From positions 1-44,553 of the forward strand of contig JAGVME010000028.1 of assembly GCA_020053945.1 (NCBI GenBank): DNA of 44,553 nt, given 5' to 3'. Numbering within the stretch: the stretch's first letter is position 1; each line of letters begins with the position of its first letter. A program made the position numbers and the translations under genes. The notes under the pieces are model-generated. The model did not search any database and was not told the DNA's origin. It was given only the letters and a program-made list of their open reading frames with translations. This DNA is from Gammaproteobacteria bacterium (GTDB taxonomy: Bacteria; Pseudomonadota; Gammaproteobacteria; Ga0077554; Ga007554). Positions 7,908-15,430 of this stretch are shown piece by piece.

Positions 7908-8891
7908 ATGCCGCTGTCAGAGTTTGATCTCATTCAACGTTACTTCACGCCCACAACACCGACCCGTGAGGATGTCATCCACGGCGTAGGTGATGATGGC
8001 GCGGTGTTGCATGTGCCGATTGGCATGGATCTGGTAGCGTCTGTCGATACGCTGGTGTCGGGCGTGCATTTTTTTGCGGATGTTGATCCCGCTGCGCTGG
8101 GTTACAAGGCCTTGGCCGTGAACCTCAGTGATATGGCCGCCATGGGTGCAGAGCCTGCCTGGGCCACGCTTGCATTAACTTTGCCGACGCTGGATGAAAC
8201 CTGGTTGGCAGCGTTCAGTCGCGGTTTTTTTGAGCTGGCAGAGCGTTATGGTGTGCAGTTGGTGGGCGGAGACACCTGTCGTGGCCCGCTCACCATATCG
8301 GTACAAATGCACGGCTTTATTCCCCAAGGCGCTGCGCTGCGTCGCTCCGGCGCCATGCCCGGCGATTTGATTTATGTAACAGGCGCTCTCGGCGATGCCG
8401 GTTTGGCGTTGCAAGCCTTGCAGCAGCATCAGGTATTGTCTGAGCCCCAGGCCCATTATCTGAAAGATCGTCTGGAGCGCCCCTCACCGCGCGTGTTTGA
8501 AGGCCTGGCATTGCGCGGCATTGCATCGGCCGCCATTGATATTTCCGACGGACTCGCCGCTGACCTGGGGCACATCCTCGCCGCCAGTGGGACAGGCGCC
8601 ACACTGGAAGTCGAGCGTTTGCCAGTGTCATCTGCCTTTGTTGCCGCCGTGCAGGAAACAGCGTTGAGCGCTGATCAGTATTGGCAATTACCGCTGTCTG
8701 CAGGTGATGATTATGAATTATGTTTTACCGTGCCCGCAGAAAAGCAGGCCAAAGTCGAACAGGTTTTTGCACGCTTTGGTTGCGGCGCAGCCCGCATCGG
8801 CGTCATCGAAATGCAACTCGGCTTGCGCTGCAAGCTTGCCAGCGGCGAGATGTTAAGGCCAGCCAGTAGTGGCTATCAACATTTCACATGA
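7908..8891 (+). CDS. thiL: Thiamine-monophosphate kinase
   Basis: 327 residues. ThiL phosphorylates thiamine monophosphate to the active cofactor thiamine diphosphate. It has the PurM-like ATPase fold: N-terminal SEFDLIQRYF, the metal-binding loop IHGVGDDGAVL, SVDTLVSGVHF, the nucleotide-site segment ALAVNLSDMAAMGA, and LVGGDTCRGPLTISVQ. AIDISDGLAADLGH marks the C-terminal domain. The start ATG has only a weak purine-rich region upstream. The nusB-thiL-pgpA order is conserved in many gammaproteobacteria; here a repeat element separates nusB from thiL. Confidence 0.96.
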   Translation: MPLSEFDLIQRYFTPTTPTREDVIHGVGDDGAVLHVPIGMDLVASVDTLVSGVHFFADVDPAALGYKALAVNLSDMAAMGAEPAWATLALTLPTLDETWLAAFSRGFFELAERYGVQLVGGDTCRGPLTISVQMHGFIPQGAALRRSGAMPGDLIYVTGALGDAGLALQALQQHQVLSEPQAHYLKDRLERPSPRVFEGLALRGIASAAIDISDGLAADLGHILAASGTGATLEVERLPVSSAFVAAVQETALSADQYWQLPLSAGDDYELCFTVPAEKQAKVEQVFARFGCGAARIGVIEMQLGLRCKLASGEMLRPASSGYQHFT

Positions 8892-9382
8892 CTAACCCCA
8901 TGAAAGGGCGCGCCAACACCCCTCCTAGCGTATGGCGTAACCCCATTCATTTTGCCGCGTTTGGATTTGGCGCGGGCGCCATCAAAATCGCGCCCGGTAC
9001 TTTCGGCACTGTAGCCGCCATTCCCCTTTATATACTCTTGCAAGACCTGCCGTTGTTGATGTATATATCCATCACTGCCGCGCTGTTCCTGTTGGGCATC
9101 TGGTTGTGCCAAATCACCACGCGTGACTTGGGCGTACATGACCATTCCGGCATCGTGTGGGATGAAATCGTCGGCTATCTCATCACCATGGCCGCCGCTC
9201 CCTCAGGCGGGCTGTGGATAGTGCTGGGTTTTGTCCTGTTCCGCTTATTTGATATATGGAAACCGTGGCCGATTAACCTGCTCGATCAACATGTCAAAGG
9301 TGGCTTTGGGGTGATGATTGATGATGTCATGGCGGGAATCTATGCGTGGCTGGTGATGCAGGGAATTTACCTGGGCCTGTAA
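8888..9382 (+). CDS. pgpA: Phosphatidylglycerophosphatase A
   Basis: 164 residues, inner-membrane lipid phosphatase that removes the phosphate of phosphatidylglycerol phosphate to give phosphatidylglycerol. The family segments GFGAGAIKIAPGTFGTVAA, HDHSGIVWDEIVGYLIT and the ending GGFGVMIDDVMAGIYAW are all present, with the acidic metal-binding residues in the last two. Several hydrophobic stretches (about 28-45, 53-80, 95-125 and 145-162) would span or line the membrane. The start overlaps the thiL stop as ATGA. Confidence 0.95.
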   Translation: MTNPMKGRANTPPSVWRNPIHFAAFGFGAGAIKIAPGTFGTVAAIPLYILLQDLPLLMYISITAALFLLGIWLCQITTRDLGVHDHSGIVWDEIVGYLITMAAAPSGGLWIVLGFVLFRLFDIWKPWPINLLDQHVKGGFGVMIDDVMAGIYAWLVMQGIYLGL

Positions 9383-9447
9383 TACCGGAGTGTCCCAGAA
9401 AGTTTTGGAATAACGACAACTATTTTAAATCACGAGGAGAAAAAACC

Positions 9448-9549
9448 ATGGGTAAAGGTATGGACAGCAAAAAAGACAGCAAAAAGGCCCCGGCCAAGAG
9501 CATGAAAGAAAAGAAAGCCGCAAAGAAAGCCAAAAAAGATTCCAAGTAA
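9448..9549 (+). CDS. Small lysine-rich protein
   Basis: 33 residues, starting MGKGMDSKKDSKKAP. A strong ribosome binding site (GAGGAG at 9434-9439, 8 bases before ATG) makes translation likely despite the size. About half the residues are lysine, with serine and alanine and no hydrophobic core, so it is probably disordered and may bind nucleic acid or another polyanion. Short conserved proteins of this make-up are, to my recollection, found in other gammaproteobacteria, but I cannot name a function. It follows pgpA by 65 bases. Confidence 0.75.
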   Translation: MGKGMDSKKDSKKAPAKSMKEKKAAKKAKKDSK

Positions 9550-9650
9550 ATACAGTATTTCTGCGTTTCAAGCCAAGTGAAGGGATACCACATTCTTTCG
9601 CTGGCTGCTTTCACCCGCTGGAAAAACCCTCCGAGCACAATATAAATCCA

Positions 9651-9679
9651 AAAAAAACCCGGGGCAAGGATGCCCCGGG
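9651..9679 (-). terminator. Rho-independent terminator, minus strand
   Basis: CCCGGGGCA (9658-9666) and TGCCCCGGG (9671-9679) form a perfect 9-base stem with a four-base loop. Read on the minus strand it is followed by seven T residues (9657-9651), the classic terminator form. Read on the plus strand no T run follows. No minus-strand gene is known that would need it, so it may end a small RNA transcribed leftwards from the gap. Confidence 0.7.
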
Positions 9680-9697
9680 CTAAAGTTAGGATTACAT

Positions 9698-9732
9698 TTG
9701 GCGGCGGGGGAGGGGGAGGGGGGTGCCGCCAA
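9698..9732. repeat. Hairpin with G-tract loop (possible G-quadruplex)
   Basis: TTGGCGGC (9698-9705) and GCCGCCAA (9725-9732) are perfect 8-base inverted repeats. The loop between them is almost pure G in three long tracts separated by single A residues, and ends in T. Such tracts can form a G-quadruplex on the plus strand. It lies just upstream, in minus-strand sense, of the terminator at 9651-9679. Confidence 0.6.
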
Positions 9733-9799
9733 GTGTTACCTTGGAGTCCATTATCCTCATTTTCAAGATTAATTCTGTGCGTTACATCACACAACAGGC

Positions 9800-9881
9800 A
9801 TTTAACCCAGATTTTCCATTAGCCATCTTCAGCGCCTTATACGCCCTCGCTACGAGCGCTAATGGAAAATCTGGGTTAAAT
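9800..9881. repeat. Perfect 24-base inverted repeat element
   Basis: The left arm 9800-9823 begins ATTTAACCCAGATTTTCC and the right arm 9858-9881 is its exact reverse complement, 24 of 24 bases. The 34-base interior is too short to code and itself contains GCGC-rich bases. The perfect arms suggest a recently acquired or selected element. A decayed relative lies at 1716-1767. No target-site duplication is obvious. Confidence 0.85.
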
Positions 9882-9941
9882 TGGAATTACAGAGGTTGGC
9901 CAAAGCGGTTTTCAAAGGTTATGCAATGCTGTGGTAAAATT

Positions 9942-9983
9942 AATTAAGGAAACGCGAGTAAATCCGCGTTGTCTTAATTTTTT
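9942..9983 (+). terminator. Terminator-like hairpin before the alternative oxidase gene
   Basis: AATTAAGGAAACGCG (9942-9956) pairs with CGCGTTGTCTTAATT (9965-9979), 13 of 15 bases complementary, with an 8-base loop. A run of six T residues (9978-9983) overlaps the end of the stem. It could end a short upstream transcript or act as an attenuator of the downstream gene. The arm TTAAGGAAACGCG recurs after hslU at 38620-38632. Confidence 0.4.
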
Positions 9984-10090
9984 AAAGGAATGGATCCCGG
10001 ATAGGTTAAGGAATAAACTATCAAAATCCATTTATTGGTTGTGTTTTGCACAAAGCAATGAATGGCAACGGGCATATCAAGGAGTAGACT

Positions 10091-10705
10091 ATGCTTGCTA
10101 CGTCAACATTACAGCCACACCATATCCCCCAAAACTTTTCCGACCGCTTCGCCCTGGTTATAACTAAGTTATTACGGTTTTTTGCTGATACGGTTTTTTC
10201 CCGGCGTTATGGGCATCGTGCCGTGGTTTTAGAGACTGTCGCGGCTGTACCCGGCATGGTGGGGGGCGCATTACAACATTTGCGCGCTTTGCGCCGCATT
10301 GAAAGCGATGGGGGGAGGATTCGGATGCTGCTCGACGAAGCGGAAAATGAACGGATGCACTTGATGACTTTTATCCACATTGCGCAGCCGACTAAATTTG
10401 AGCGATTCCTGATTTTGATCGCCCAAGGCATTTTCTTTAATCTGTTCTTTCTGCTTTATTTGTTGTCACCCAAAACCGCGCATCGGCTAGTGGGTTATTT
10501 TGAAGAAGAGGCCATTTATAGTTATACAGAGTATCTGGCAGGGGTGGAGAGCGGCAGTTACGCTAATATTGCCGCCCCCCGGATCGCGATTGATTATTGG
10601 AATTTAGGCCCTGACGCACGCTTGCGCGAAGTCATCATCGCCATTCGCGCCGATGAAACCCATCATCGGGATGTCAACCATCGTTTGAGTGACGAATTCC
10701 CATGA
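10091..10705 (+). CDS. aox: Alternative oxidase (cyanide-insensitive ubiquinol oxidase)
   Basis: 204 residues. Alternative oxidases are di-iron, membrane-surface enzymes that oxidise ubiquinol and reduce oxygen to water without pumping protons. The ligand motifs are all present in order: LET (E49), NERMH (E87, H90), FEEEA (138-141) and RADETHH (E189, H192). It is shorter than plant enzymes and lacks the regulatory N-terminal cysteine region, as in bacterial members. The hydrophobic stretch at about 105-126 would anchor it to the inner membrane. AAGGAG at 10079-10084, 6 bases before the ATG, supports the start. It stands alone, between a repeat-rich gap and the heme genes. Confidence 0.93.
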   Translation: MLATSTLQPHHIPQNFSDRFALVITKLLRFFADTVFSRRYGHRAVVLETVAAVPGMVGGALQHLRALRRIESDGGRIRMLLDEAENERMHLMTFIHIAQPTKFERFLILIAQGIFFNLFFLLYLLSPKTAHRLVGYFEEEAIYSYTEYLAGVESGSYANIAAPRIAIDYWNLGPDARLREVIIAIRADETHHRDVNHRLSDEFP

Positions 10706-10799
10706 TCCCAAATAAAATCCATGGCAGCGTCTCACCGCATCAATGCTTAATGTCAGTAAATCTGTGCTTTTTGCAGCCCAAGCAGTATCATAAGGGGGT

Positions 10800-10828
10800 G
10801 TGATAACTGCCATAAACCACAATATAAT
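10800..10828 (+). promoter_or_regulatory. Putative sigma-70 promoter of the hem operon
   Basis: A perfect TATAAT -10 box lies at 10823-10828, with GTGATA (10800-10805, four of six matches to the -35 consensus) 17 bases upstream. Transcription would start near 10835, about 63 bases before hemC. Confidence 0.5.
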
Positions 10829-10897
10829 TATGGCTTACGGCGGCGCATCCTGATACACACATGCTGTGTTCCCCAACTACTAATTCCTGGTTTACCC

Positions 10898-11824
10898 ATG
10901 TCTAATATCCTGCGTATCGCCACCCGTAAAAGTCCCTTGGCCCTGTGGCAGGCCGAACATGTGCGTGACGCGTTGCTTGCGGCGCATCCCGGCTTGCAGA
11001 TTGAACTGCTGAAAATGACCACGCAAGGCGATAAGATACTCGACAGCCCACTCGCCAAAATCGGCGGCAAAGGCTTGTTTGTCAAAGAGCTGGAGCAAGG
11101 TTTGCTGGAAGGGCGCGCTGACATCGCGGTGCATTCCATGAAAGATGTGCCTGCGGAATTTCCTGCCGGATTGCATCTGGCGGTGATCCTGGCGCGCGAA
11201 GATGAACGTGATGCTTTTGTGTCGAATACCTATGACACGTTGGAGTCGTTGCCGCATGCCGCGCGGGTGGGCACCTCCAGCTTGCGCCGCCAGTGCCAGT
11301 TGAGCGCGCGGCGCCCTGATTTGCGGATTCTCACCCTGCGTGGCAACGTGAATACGCGGCTGGCGAAACTGGATGCTGGCGAATACGATGCCATCATCCT
11401 CGCCAGCGCCGGGTTGCTGCGTCTCAATATGGCGGATCGCATTACGCAATATCTGGATCCCGGCATCAGTTTGCCGGCGGTGGGCCAAGGCGCGATTGGC
11501 ATTGAGTGCCGCGAGGGCGATGCGCGCATCCACGCGTTGCTGGCGGTGCTGAATGATGGGCCTACCGCTATCCGCATCACGGCAGAGCGGGCCATGAACC
11601 GGCGCCTGGAAGGCGGCTGTCAGGTACCGATCGCCGGGCATGCCGTGCTTGATGACGGTACTCTGACATTGCGTGGGCTGGTCGGCAGCCCCGATGGCCG
11701 CGAGATGGTGCGGGGTGAAGTCAGCGGCCCGCAGCGCGATGCCGAGGCGCTGGGCATCAAGCTGGCAGAGGATCTGCTGGCACGCGGCGCGGCGGCGATT
11801 TTGAGGGATGTATATGCGGACTAA
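10898..11824 (+). CDS. hemC: Hydroxymethylbilane synthase (porphobilinogen deaminase)
   Basis: 308 residues. HemC polymerises four porphobilinogens into hydroxymethylbilane for heme and related tetrapyrroles. The N-terminal [18 protein letters not shown], the substrate-binding segment [13 protein letters not shown], the arginine-rich [11 protein letters not shown], and the cysteine that holds the dipyrromethane cofactor (C241 in [11 protein letters not shown]) are all visible. The ATG at 10898 gives the normal N-terminus. It is first in hemC-hemD-hemX-hemY. Confidence 0.97.
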   Translation: MSNILRIATRKSPLALWQAEHVRDALLAAHPGLQIELLKMTTQGDKILDSPLAKIGGKGLFVKELEQGLLEGRADIAVHSMKDVPAEFPAGLHLAVILAREDERDAFVSNTYDTLESLPHAARVGTSSLRRQCQLSARRPDLRILTLRGNVNTRLAKLDAGEYDAIILASAGLLRLNMADRITQYLDPGISLPAVGQGAIGIECREGDARIHALLAVLNDGPTAIRITAERAMNRRLEGGCQVPIAGHAVLDDGTLTLRGLVGSPDGREMVRGEVSGPQRDAEALGIKLAEDLLARGAAAILRDVYAD

Positions 11825-11827
11825 TTT

Positions 11828-12625
11828 ATGAAATCAGTATTTCCGCTCGCGGATACCGTCGTGCTGGTGACACGCCCGGCGCACCAGGCGCAACCCTTAT
11901 GCGCTTTGATTGAGGCCGAGGGCGGGCGGGCGATCGCTTTTCCGGTGCTCGAAATCCAGGACCTGCCGGACAACAGCGCGGTGGTGCGTTTGGTGGAGCG
12001 GCTCGACGAATTTGATATCGCTATTTTTATCAGCGCCAATGCGGTGACAAAAGCCATGGACCTGATCCTGCCACGGCGTGACTGGCCATCCCACTTGCAA
12101 ATCGCCGTGGTGGGCGCACGCACCGCCGGCGCACTACAGGAATACGGCGTAATGGTCGATATCTGTCCAGAGGAAAAATTTAACAGCGAAGCGTTGCTGG
12201 CCCTGCCAGAAATGTGCGCCATAAAAAATAAAAAAGTGGTCATTTTCCGCGGTGAGGGCGGGCGGGAATTGCTGGCGGACACGTTACGTCAACGCGGGGC
12301 GGATATTGAATACGCCGAAGTTTACCGGCGCAGTAAACCGGTCGACATGCCCGGATACACTTCGTTGAACTTTGCGGAGCTGCTGGCGGCAGGTAAAATC
12401 AATATCATTGTTGTCACCAGCAATGAAAGTTTGCGTAATTTGTGGGAGTTGGCGGGGAGTGCCGGGCAAGAAATGTTAAAGCACATGCCATTAGCCGTGA
12501 TGAGTGCGCGCATCGCCGCCACGGCGCAAGGGTTAGGCGTCACATCCCCCGTATCGGTCGCCCCCGAAGCCAACGATGATGGATTGCTTGCCGCTATCAA
12601 GGCATGGCGCATCACGCAGGAATAA
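11828..12625 (+). CDS. hemD: Uroporphyrinogen-III synthase
   Basis: 265 residues. HemD closes hydroxymethylbilane to uroporphyrinogen III with inversion of ring D. The sequence is poorly conserved as usual for this family, but its hallmarks are visible: VLVTRPAHQAQPL at the start, FISANAV near residue 60, VIFRGEGGRELLADTLRQRG with an adjoining AEVYRR, and VVTSNESLRNL near residue 198. It starts three bases after the hemC stop. Confidence 0.93.
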   Translation: MKSVFPLADTVVLVTRPAHQAQPLCALIEAEGGRAIAFPVLEIQDLPDNSAVVRLVERLDEFDIAIFISANAVTKAMDLILPRRDWPSHLQIAVVGARTAGALQEYGVMVDICPEEKFNSEALLALPEMCAIKNKKVVIFRGEGGRELLADTLRQRGADIEYAEVYRRSKPVDMPGYTSLNFAELLAAGKINIIVVTSNESLRNLWELAGSAGQEMLKHMPLAVMSARIAATAQGLGVTSPVSVAPEANDDGLLAAIKAWRITQE

Positions 12626-12634
12626 GTAGACGCC

Positions 12635-13792
12635 ATGCAGCCGAATAGCCCAGTAATACCCACATCAACCCCGGCATCCCCATCGCCAGCGGCGGGAGCC
12701 GCGCCGGAACCCCTCGTGAACGCCGCCGCCCCTACGGAGGAGCCGCCCCAGGAAAATCGGGTGCCCCCTCCCGTTTATTCCCGGGCATTGTATATCGGGA
12801 TTTCAGCGATGTTGCTGACCTTAGGCATCGGCGCTTTTAGCGTCTATACCTGGAATGGCCAACGTGGCCTCACGCATCAAATTGAGCAAACCGTGATGGC
12901 GTTGCGCGACCTTGATACCTCGCTTAAGGGTGAGCTGGACCAAGGGCTCAAAGAAATGCGCGCCGAGCAGCAGGTATTGCGCGATGTCACCCAGGAAATA
13001 CGCAATACCCTGGCGCGCAGCCATGACTACACCGTTGCCACCGAAGCGGAATATCTGATGCGCATCGCCCTGCACCGTTTGCAACTGGAGCAGGACATCG
13101 CCAGCGCCATCGCCGCATTGGAGGAAGCTGACCGGCGCCTGCAACAAATAGACGATCCCATCCTGTTTGAAACCCGCCGGCAGCTCATCAACGAAATTAC
13201 TGCTTTGAAGCTTACCCCCCAGGCGGATATTACCGGCGCGTCAATGACATTGCGCAGCCTCGAAAGCCAGATTGACCAACTCGTGCTGCCCACCGCGCCG
13301 CAAGCTTCATCTGACATCACGCCCTCAGCGCGTGATGAAGGTTTCTGGACCGCGGCATGGCGTGAACTGAAAAGCCTGGTGGTGATCCGCCGCACCGATC
13401 AAACCACGCCGCCGCTGGCACAGCCCGAGCAACGTTTTTTCCTGCGCCACAATCTGCGCCTGACACTTGAAACCGCGCAGATCGCCCTGCTCCGTCGTGA
13501 TAACCAGGCGTTCCGCGCCAATGTATCCATGGCGCGCAACTGGCTAGGGCGTTATTTCGAGCAAAACGCCACGACACAGCTTGCCCAGGAATCCCTGGCT
13601 AAAATTGAAAAAATAAATCTTGCCCCAGCTCTGCCCGACACCACAGGATCGTTCAAAACCCTACAAGCCTGGCTGGCGCGTAACCGCAGCGCTTTGCCAC
13701 TGCCGCCGGCCTTGCCTGACGCCTCCGCACCCGCCAACCCTGTCCCGCCGCCGATCACGCCCATTACGCCATCCGGAGCCGCGACACCATGA
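12635..13792 (+). CDS. hemX: HemX-family membrane protein
   Basis: 385 residues. HemX proteins are annotated as uroporphyrinogen-III C-methyltransferase-like, but the proteobacterial family encoded after hemD has no shown methyltransferase site; its role in heme synthesis is unclear. A proline/alanine-rich cytosolic tail (1-50) is followed by one membrane span (about 51-72). Next come a predicted coiled-coil region (about 75-135) and a helical periplasmic domain with EAEYLMRIALHRLQLEQD and the conserved RFFLRHNLRLTLETAQIALLR. The C-terminus is again proline-rich. It overlaps hemY as ATGA. Confidence 0.9.
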   Translation: MQPNSPVIPTSTPASPSPAAGAAPEPLVNAAAPTEEPPQENRVPPPVYSRALYIGISAMLLTLGIGAFSVYTWNGQRGLTHQIEQTVMALRDLDTSLKGELDQGLKEMRAEQQVLRDVTQEIRNTLARSHDYTVATEAEYLMRIALHRLQLEQDIASAIAALEEADRRLQQIDDPILFETRRQLINEITALKLTPQADITGASMTLRSLESQIDQLVLPTAPQASSDITPSARDEGFWTAAWRELKSLVVIRRTDQTTPPLAQPEQRFFLRHNLRLTLETAQIALLRRDNQAFRANVSMARNWLGRYFEQNATTQLAQESLAKIEKINLAPALPDTTGSFKTLQAWLARNRSALPLPPALPDASAPANPVPPPITPITPSGAATP

Positions 13793-15090
13793 AATTGGCG
13801 GCCGTTATACTGCTCGCCTTGTTCGTGGTGACAGGTGTTATCTGGGTTTTGCCTGGGGGCACAGGGACAGGCGCAAACACCGCCGCCGGGCCGGGATACA
13901 TACAAATCATCTATGGGGATTGGACCATTGAAACCAGCTTGATCGTGTTCGTCACGCTCCTGCTGGCGGTATTCGCCGCCTGTTACGCCCTGTTACGCGT
14001 GTGGAGCAAGGCACGCCGCTTTCCAAAACGCTGGCGCGAATTGCAGGAACAACGGCAACTCAACAAGGCGCGCCATGGGCTCACCCAAGGTTTGACGCGG
14101 CTCGCTGAAGGCGCGTGGCACAACGCTGAACAACTGCTCATCCAGCATGTTGAGCATAGCGACGCGCCCATCCTCAACTATCTTGCGGCGGCACGCGCCG
14201 CACAAGAACTCGGGTCAGAAACGCGCCGCGACGTTTACCTGAACCGTGCCCAGCAAGCCAAACCGGAAAATACCTTTGCGGTGGAATTAAGCCAGGCACG
14301 CTTACAGTTTGACTACAAACAACCGCAGCAAGCGTTAGCCACATTGCGCAAACTCGACACCGCCGCGCGCCGTCAGGCTCCGGTATTAAAACTATTCATG
14401 AAGATCTATGGTGAATTGCAGCAATGGGAGGCATTGATTGATTTATTGCCGGATTTACGCAAAGCCCATATCATTGATGGCGCGCACAGCGATGTTGTGG
14501 AATGTAATGCCTATACCCACCTGTTGGCACGCGCCGCGACCAATCAGGATGCCACCGTATTGCTTAAAGCCTGGCAACAAATGCCGCAAAAAATCCGCGC
14601 CTATGAAAGCGTAATCGCCGGATACGCGCGCGGCCTGATCAGCAAAGGCATGAGTGAGCAAGCCGAACTGGCGCTGTATGAGGCCATCAATAAAGAGTGG
14701 AATGAAAACCTGGTGCACCTATATGGCTTGGCCGCGGGCGTAGATTCCGCCAAACAGCTCACCCGTGCCGAAGCCTGGCTCGACAAACATGAAAATAATG
14801 CCCTATTGTTGCTGACACTGGGTCGCCTGTGCCTGCGCACCCGGCTCTGGGGCAAAGCGCGCCGCTATCTTGAAGCCAGCGTCATGGCCGCCCCCCACCC
14901 CGAAGCCTACCACACCCTGGCGCAACTGTTGGAACGCCTCGGCGAACAGGAAAAAGCCCTCGACTGCTACCGTAAAGGCCTGGCGCTGATCACCGACAAA
15001 ATCGTCGGCCAACCCCCGCTGCCGGCCCATCTGCCGACGACCCCAAGAGAAACCGCGTTTGCGCAACCGGCGGTATTGCCGGTACGTTAG
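13789..15090 (+). CDS. hemY: HemY-family protein with tetratricopeptide repeats
   Basis: 433 residues. This is the proteobacterial HemY, not the protoporphyrinogen oxidase of Gram-positive bacteria. Two membrane spans occur near the N-terminus (about 2-24 and 45-65), followed by a long helical region of tetratricopeptide-type repeats. The family marker RWRELQEQRQLNKARHGLTQ is at about 80-99, and the last repeat, EAYHTLAQLLERLGEQEKAL, is at about 368-388. It is linked to late heme synthesis by gene context only. It is translationally coupled to hemX by overlap and closes the hem operon. Confidence 0.92.
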   Translation: MKLAAVILLALFVVTGVIWVLPGGTGTGANTAAGPGYIQIIYGDWTIETSLIVFVTLLLAVFAACYALLRVWSKARRFPKRWRELQEQRQLNKARHGLTQGLTRLAEGAWHNAEQLLIQHVEHSDAPILNYLAAARAAQELGSETRRDVYLNRAQQAKPENTFAVELSQARLQFDYKQPQQALATLRKLDTAARRQAPVLKLFMKIYGELQQWEALIDLLPDLRKAHIIDGAHSDVVECNAYTHLLARAATNQDATVLLKAWQQMPQKIRAYESVIAGYARGLISKGMSEQAELALYEAINKEWNENLVHLYGLAAGVDSAKQLTRAEAWLDKHENNALLLLTLGRLCLRTRLWGKARRYLEASVMAAPHPEAYHTLAQLLERLGEQEKALDCYRKGLALITDKIVGQPPLPAHLPTTPRETAFAQPAVLPVR

Positions 15091-15207
15091 CGGGCTAACA
15101 GGTAAAGAACTTGGTGAAGTTGCGGCGGTTGCTTCGTGAAATGAAGGCGGGTAATGCGGTTCGCGCCACGCGGATTGCTTCTAAATGAAAAGGTGGCCTC
15201 CGCATTT

Positions 15208-15236
15208 TTGCGAAAACCTGTTCCCTATCGTACAAT
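15208..15236 (+). promoter_or_regulatory. Sigma-70 promoter upstream of the structured RNA / pepP leader
   Basis: TTGCGA (15208-15213) and TACAAT (15231-15236) are spaced exactly 17 bases, five of six and five of six matches to good promoter boxes. Transcription would start at about 15243, nearly 190 bases before the pepP ATG. Confidence 0.65.
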
Positions 15237-15242
15237 GATCCC

Positions 15243-15405
15243 AGATTCCCCTTTACCTCCCCGTCGGGCAGGGTATCTTATGCAGTCGCAGCCGAGGGCT
15301 CGTAGAGAAGCTGGGAGATGCTCCCCGGCTGTGTACACAAGACGCGCCGCCATTTTTTACCTTAAGGGTAGGCTGCGGCGCGACGGCTCCGTGGTTAAAA
15401 TTAAG
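15243..15405 (+). ncRNA. Candidate structured RNA between hemY and pepP (possibly 6S RNA or a pepP leader)
   Basis: The 340 bases between hemY and pepP code for nothing recognisable. Bases after the promoter can fold back on themselves: TTTACC near 15252-15257 with GGTTAAA near 15393-15399, CCGTCG (15261-15266) with CGACGG (15381-15386), and GTCGCAGCC (15285-15293) with GGCTGCGGC (15371-15379). Inside, AGCTGGG and CCCGGCT form a hairpin near 15309-15330. A competing stem pairs CGCGCCGC (15343-15350) with GCGGCGCG (15375-15382). The rod-like plan, the length, the pepP-ubiH neighbourhood and the segment ACCTTAAGGGTAGGCTGCGG recall the 3' part of enterobacterial 6S RNA. That match is partial and from memory. 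A structured untranslated leader of pepP is the alternative. Confidence 0.4.
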
Positions 15406-15430
15406 TTCAATAAGCACAACAGGTTCTGTC

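Larger units (their letters stand above)
9550..10090. other. Repeat- and hairpin-rich gap between the lysine-rich protein and the alternative oxidase
   Basis: This 541-base gap holds no convincing gene. It contains a minus-strand terminator (9651-9679), a hairpin with a very G-rich loop (9698-9732), a 24-base perfect inverted repeat (9800-9881) and a terminator-like hairpin (9942-9983). The frames at 9420-9794 (minus) and 9931-10167 (plus) are low-complexity or overlap real genes and are not called. The promoter of the alternative oxidase must lie here, but no standard box stands out. Confidence 0.6.

Noticed and set aside
9420-9794. Minus-strand frame of 124 codons with a polyproline run
   Set aside because: The polyproline comes from the G-tract hairpin, and the frame is antisense to the lysine-rich gene and crosses a strong terminator.
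9931-10167. 78-codon frame overlapping the start of the alternative oxidase
   Set aside because: It overlaps the aox start in another frame, begins inside a hairpin and resembles nothing known.
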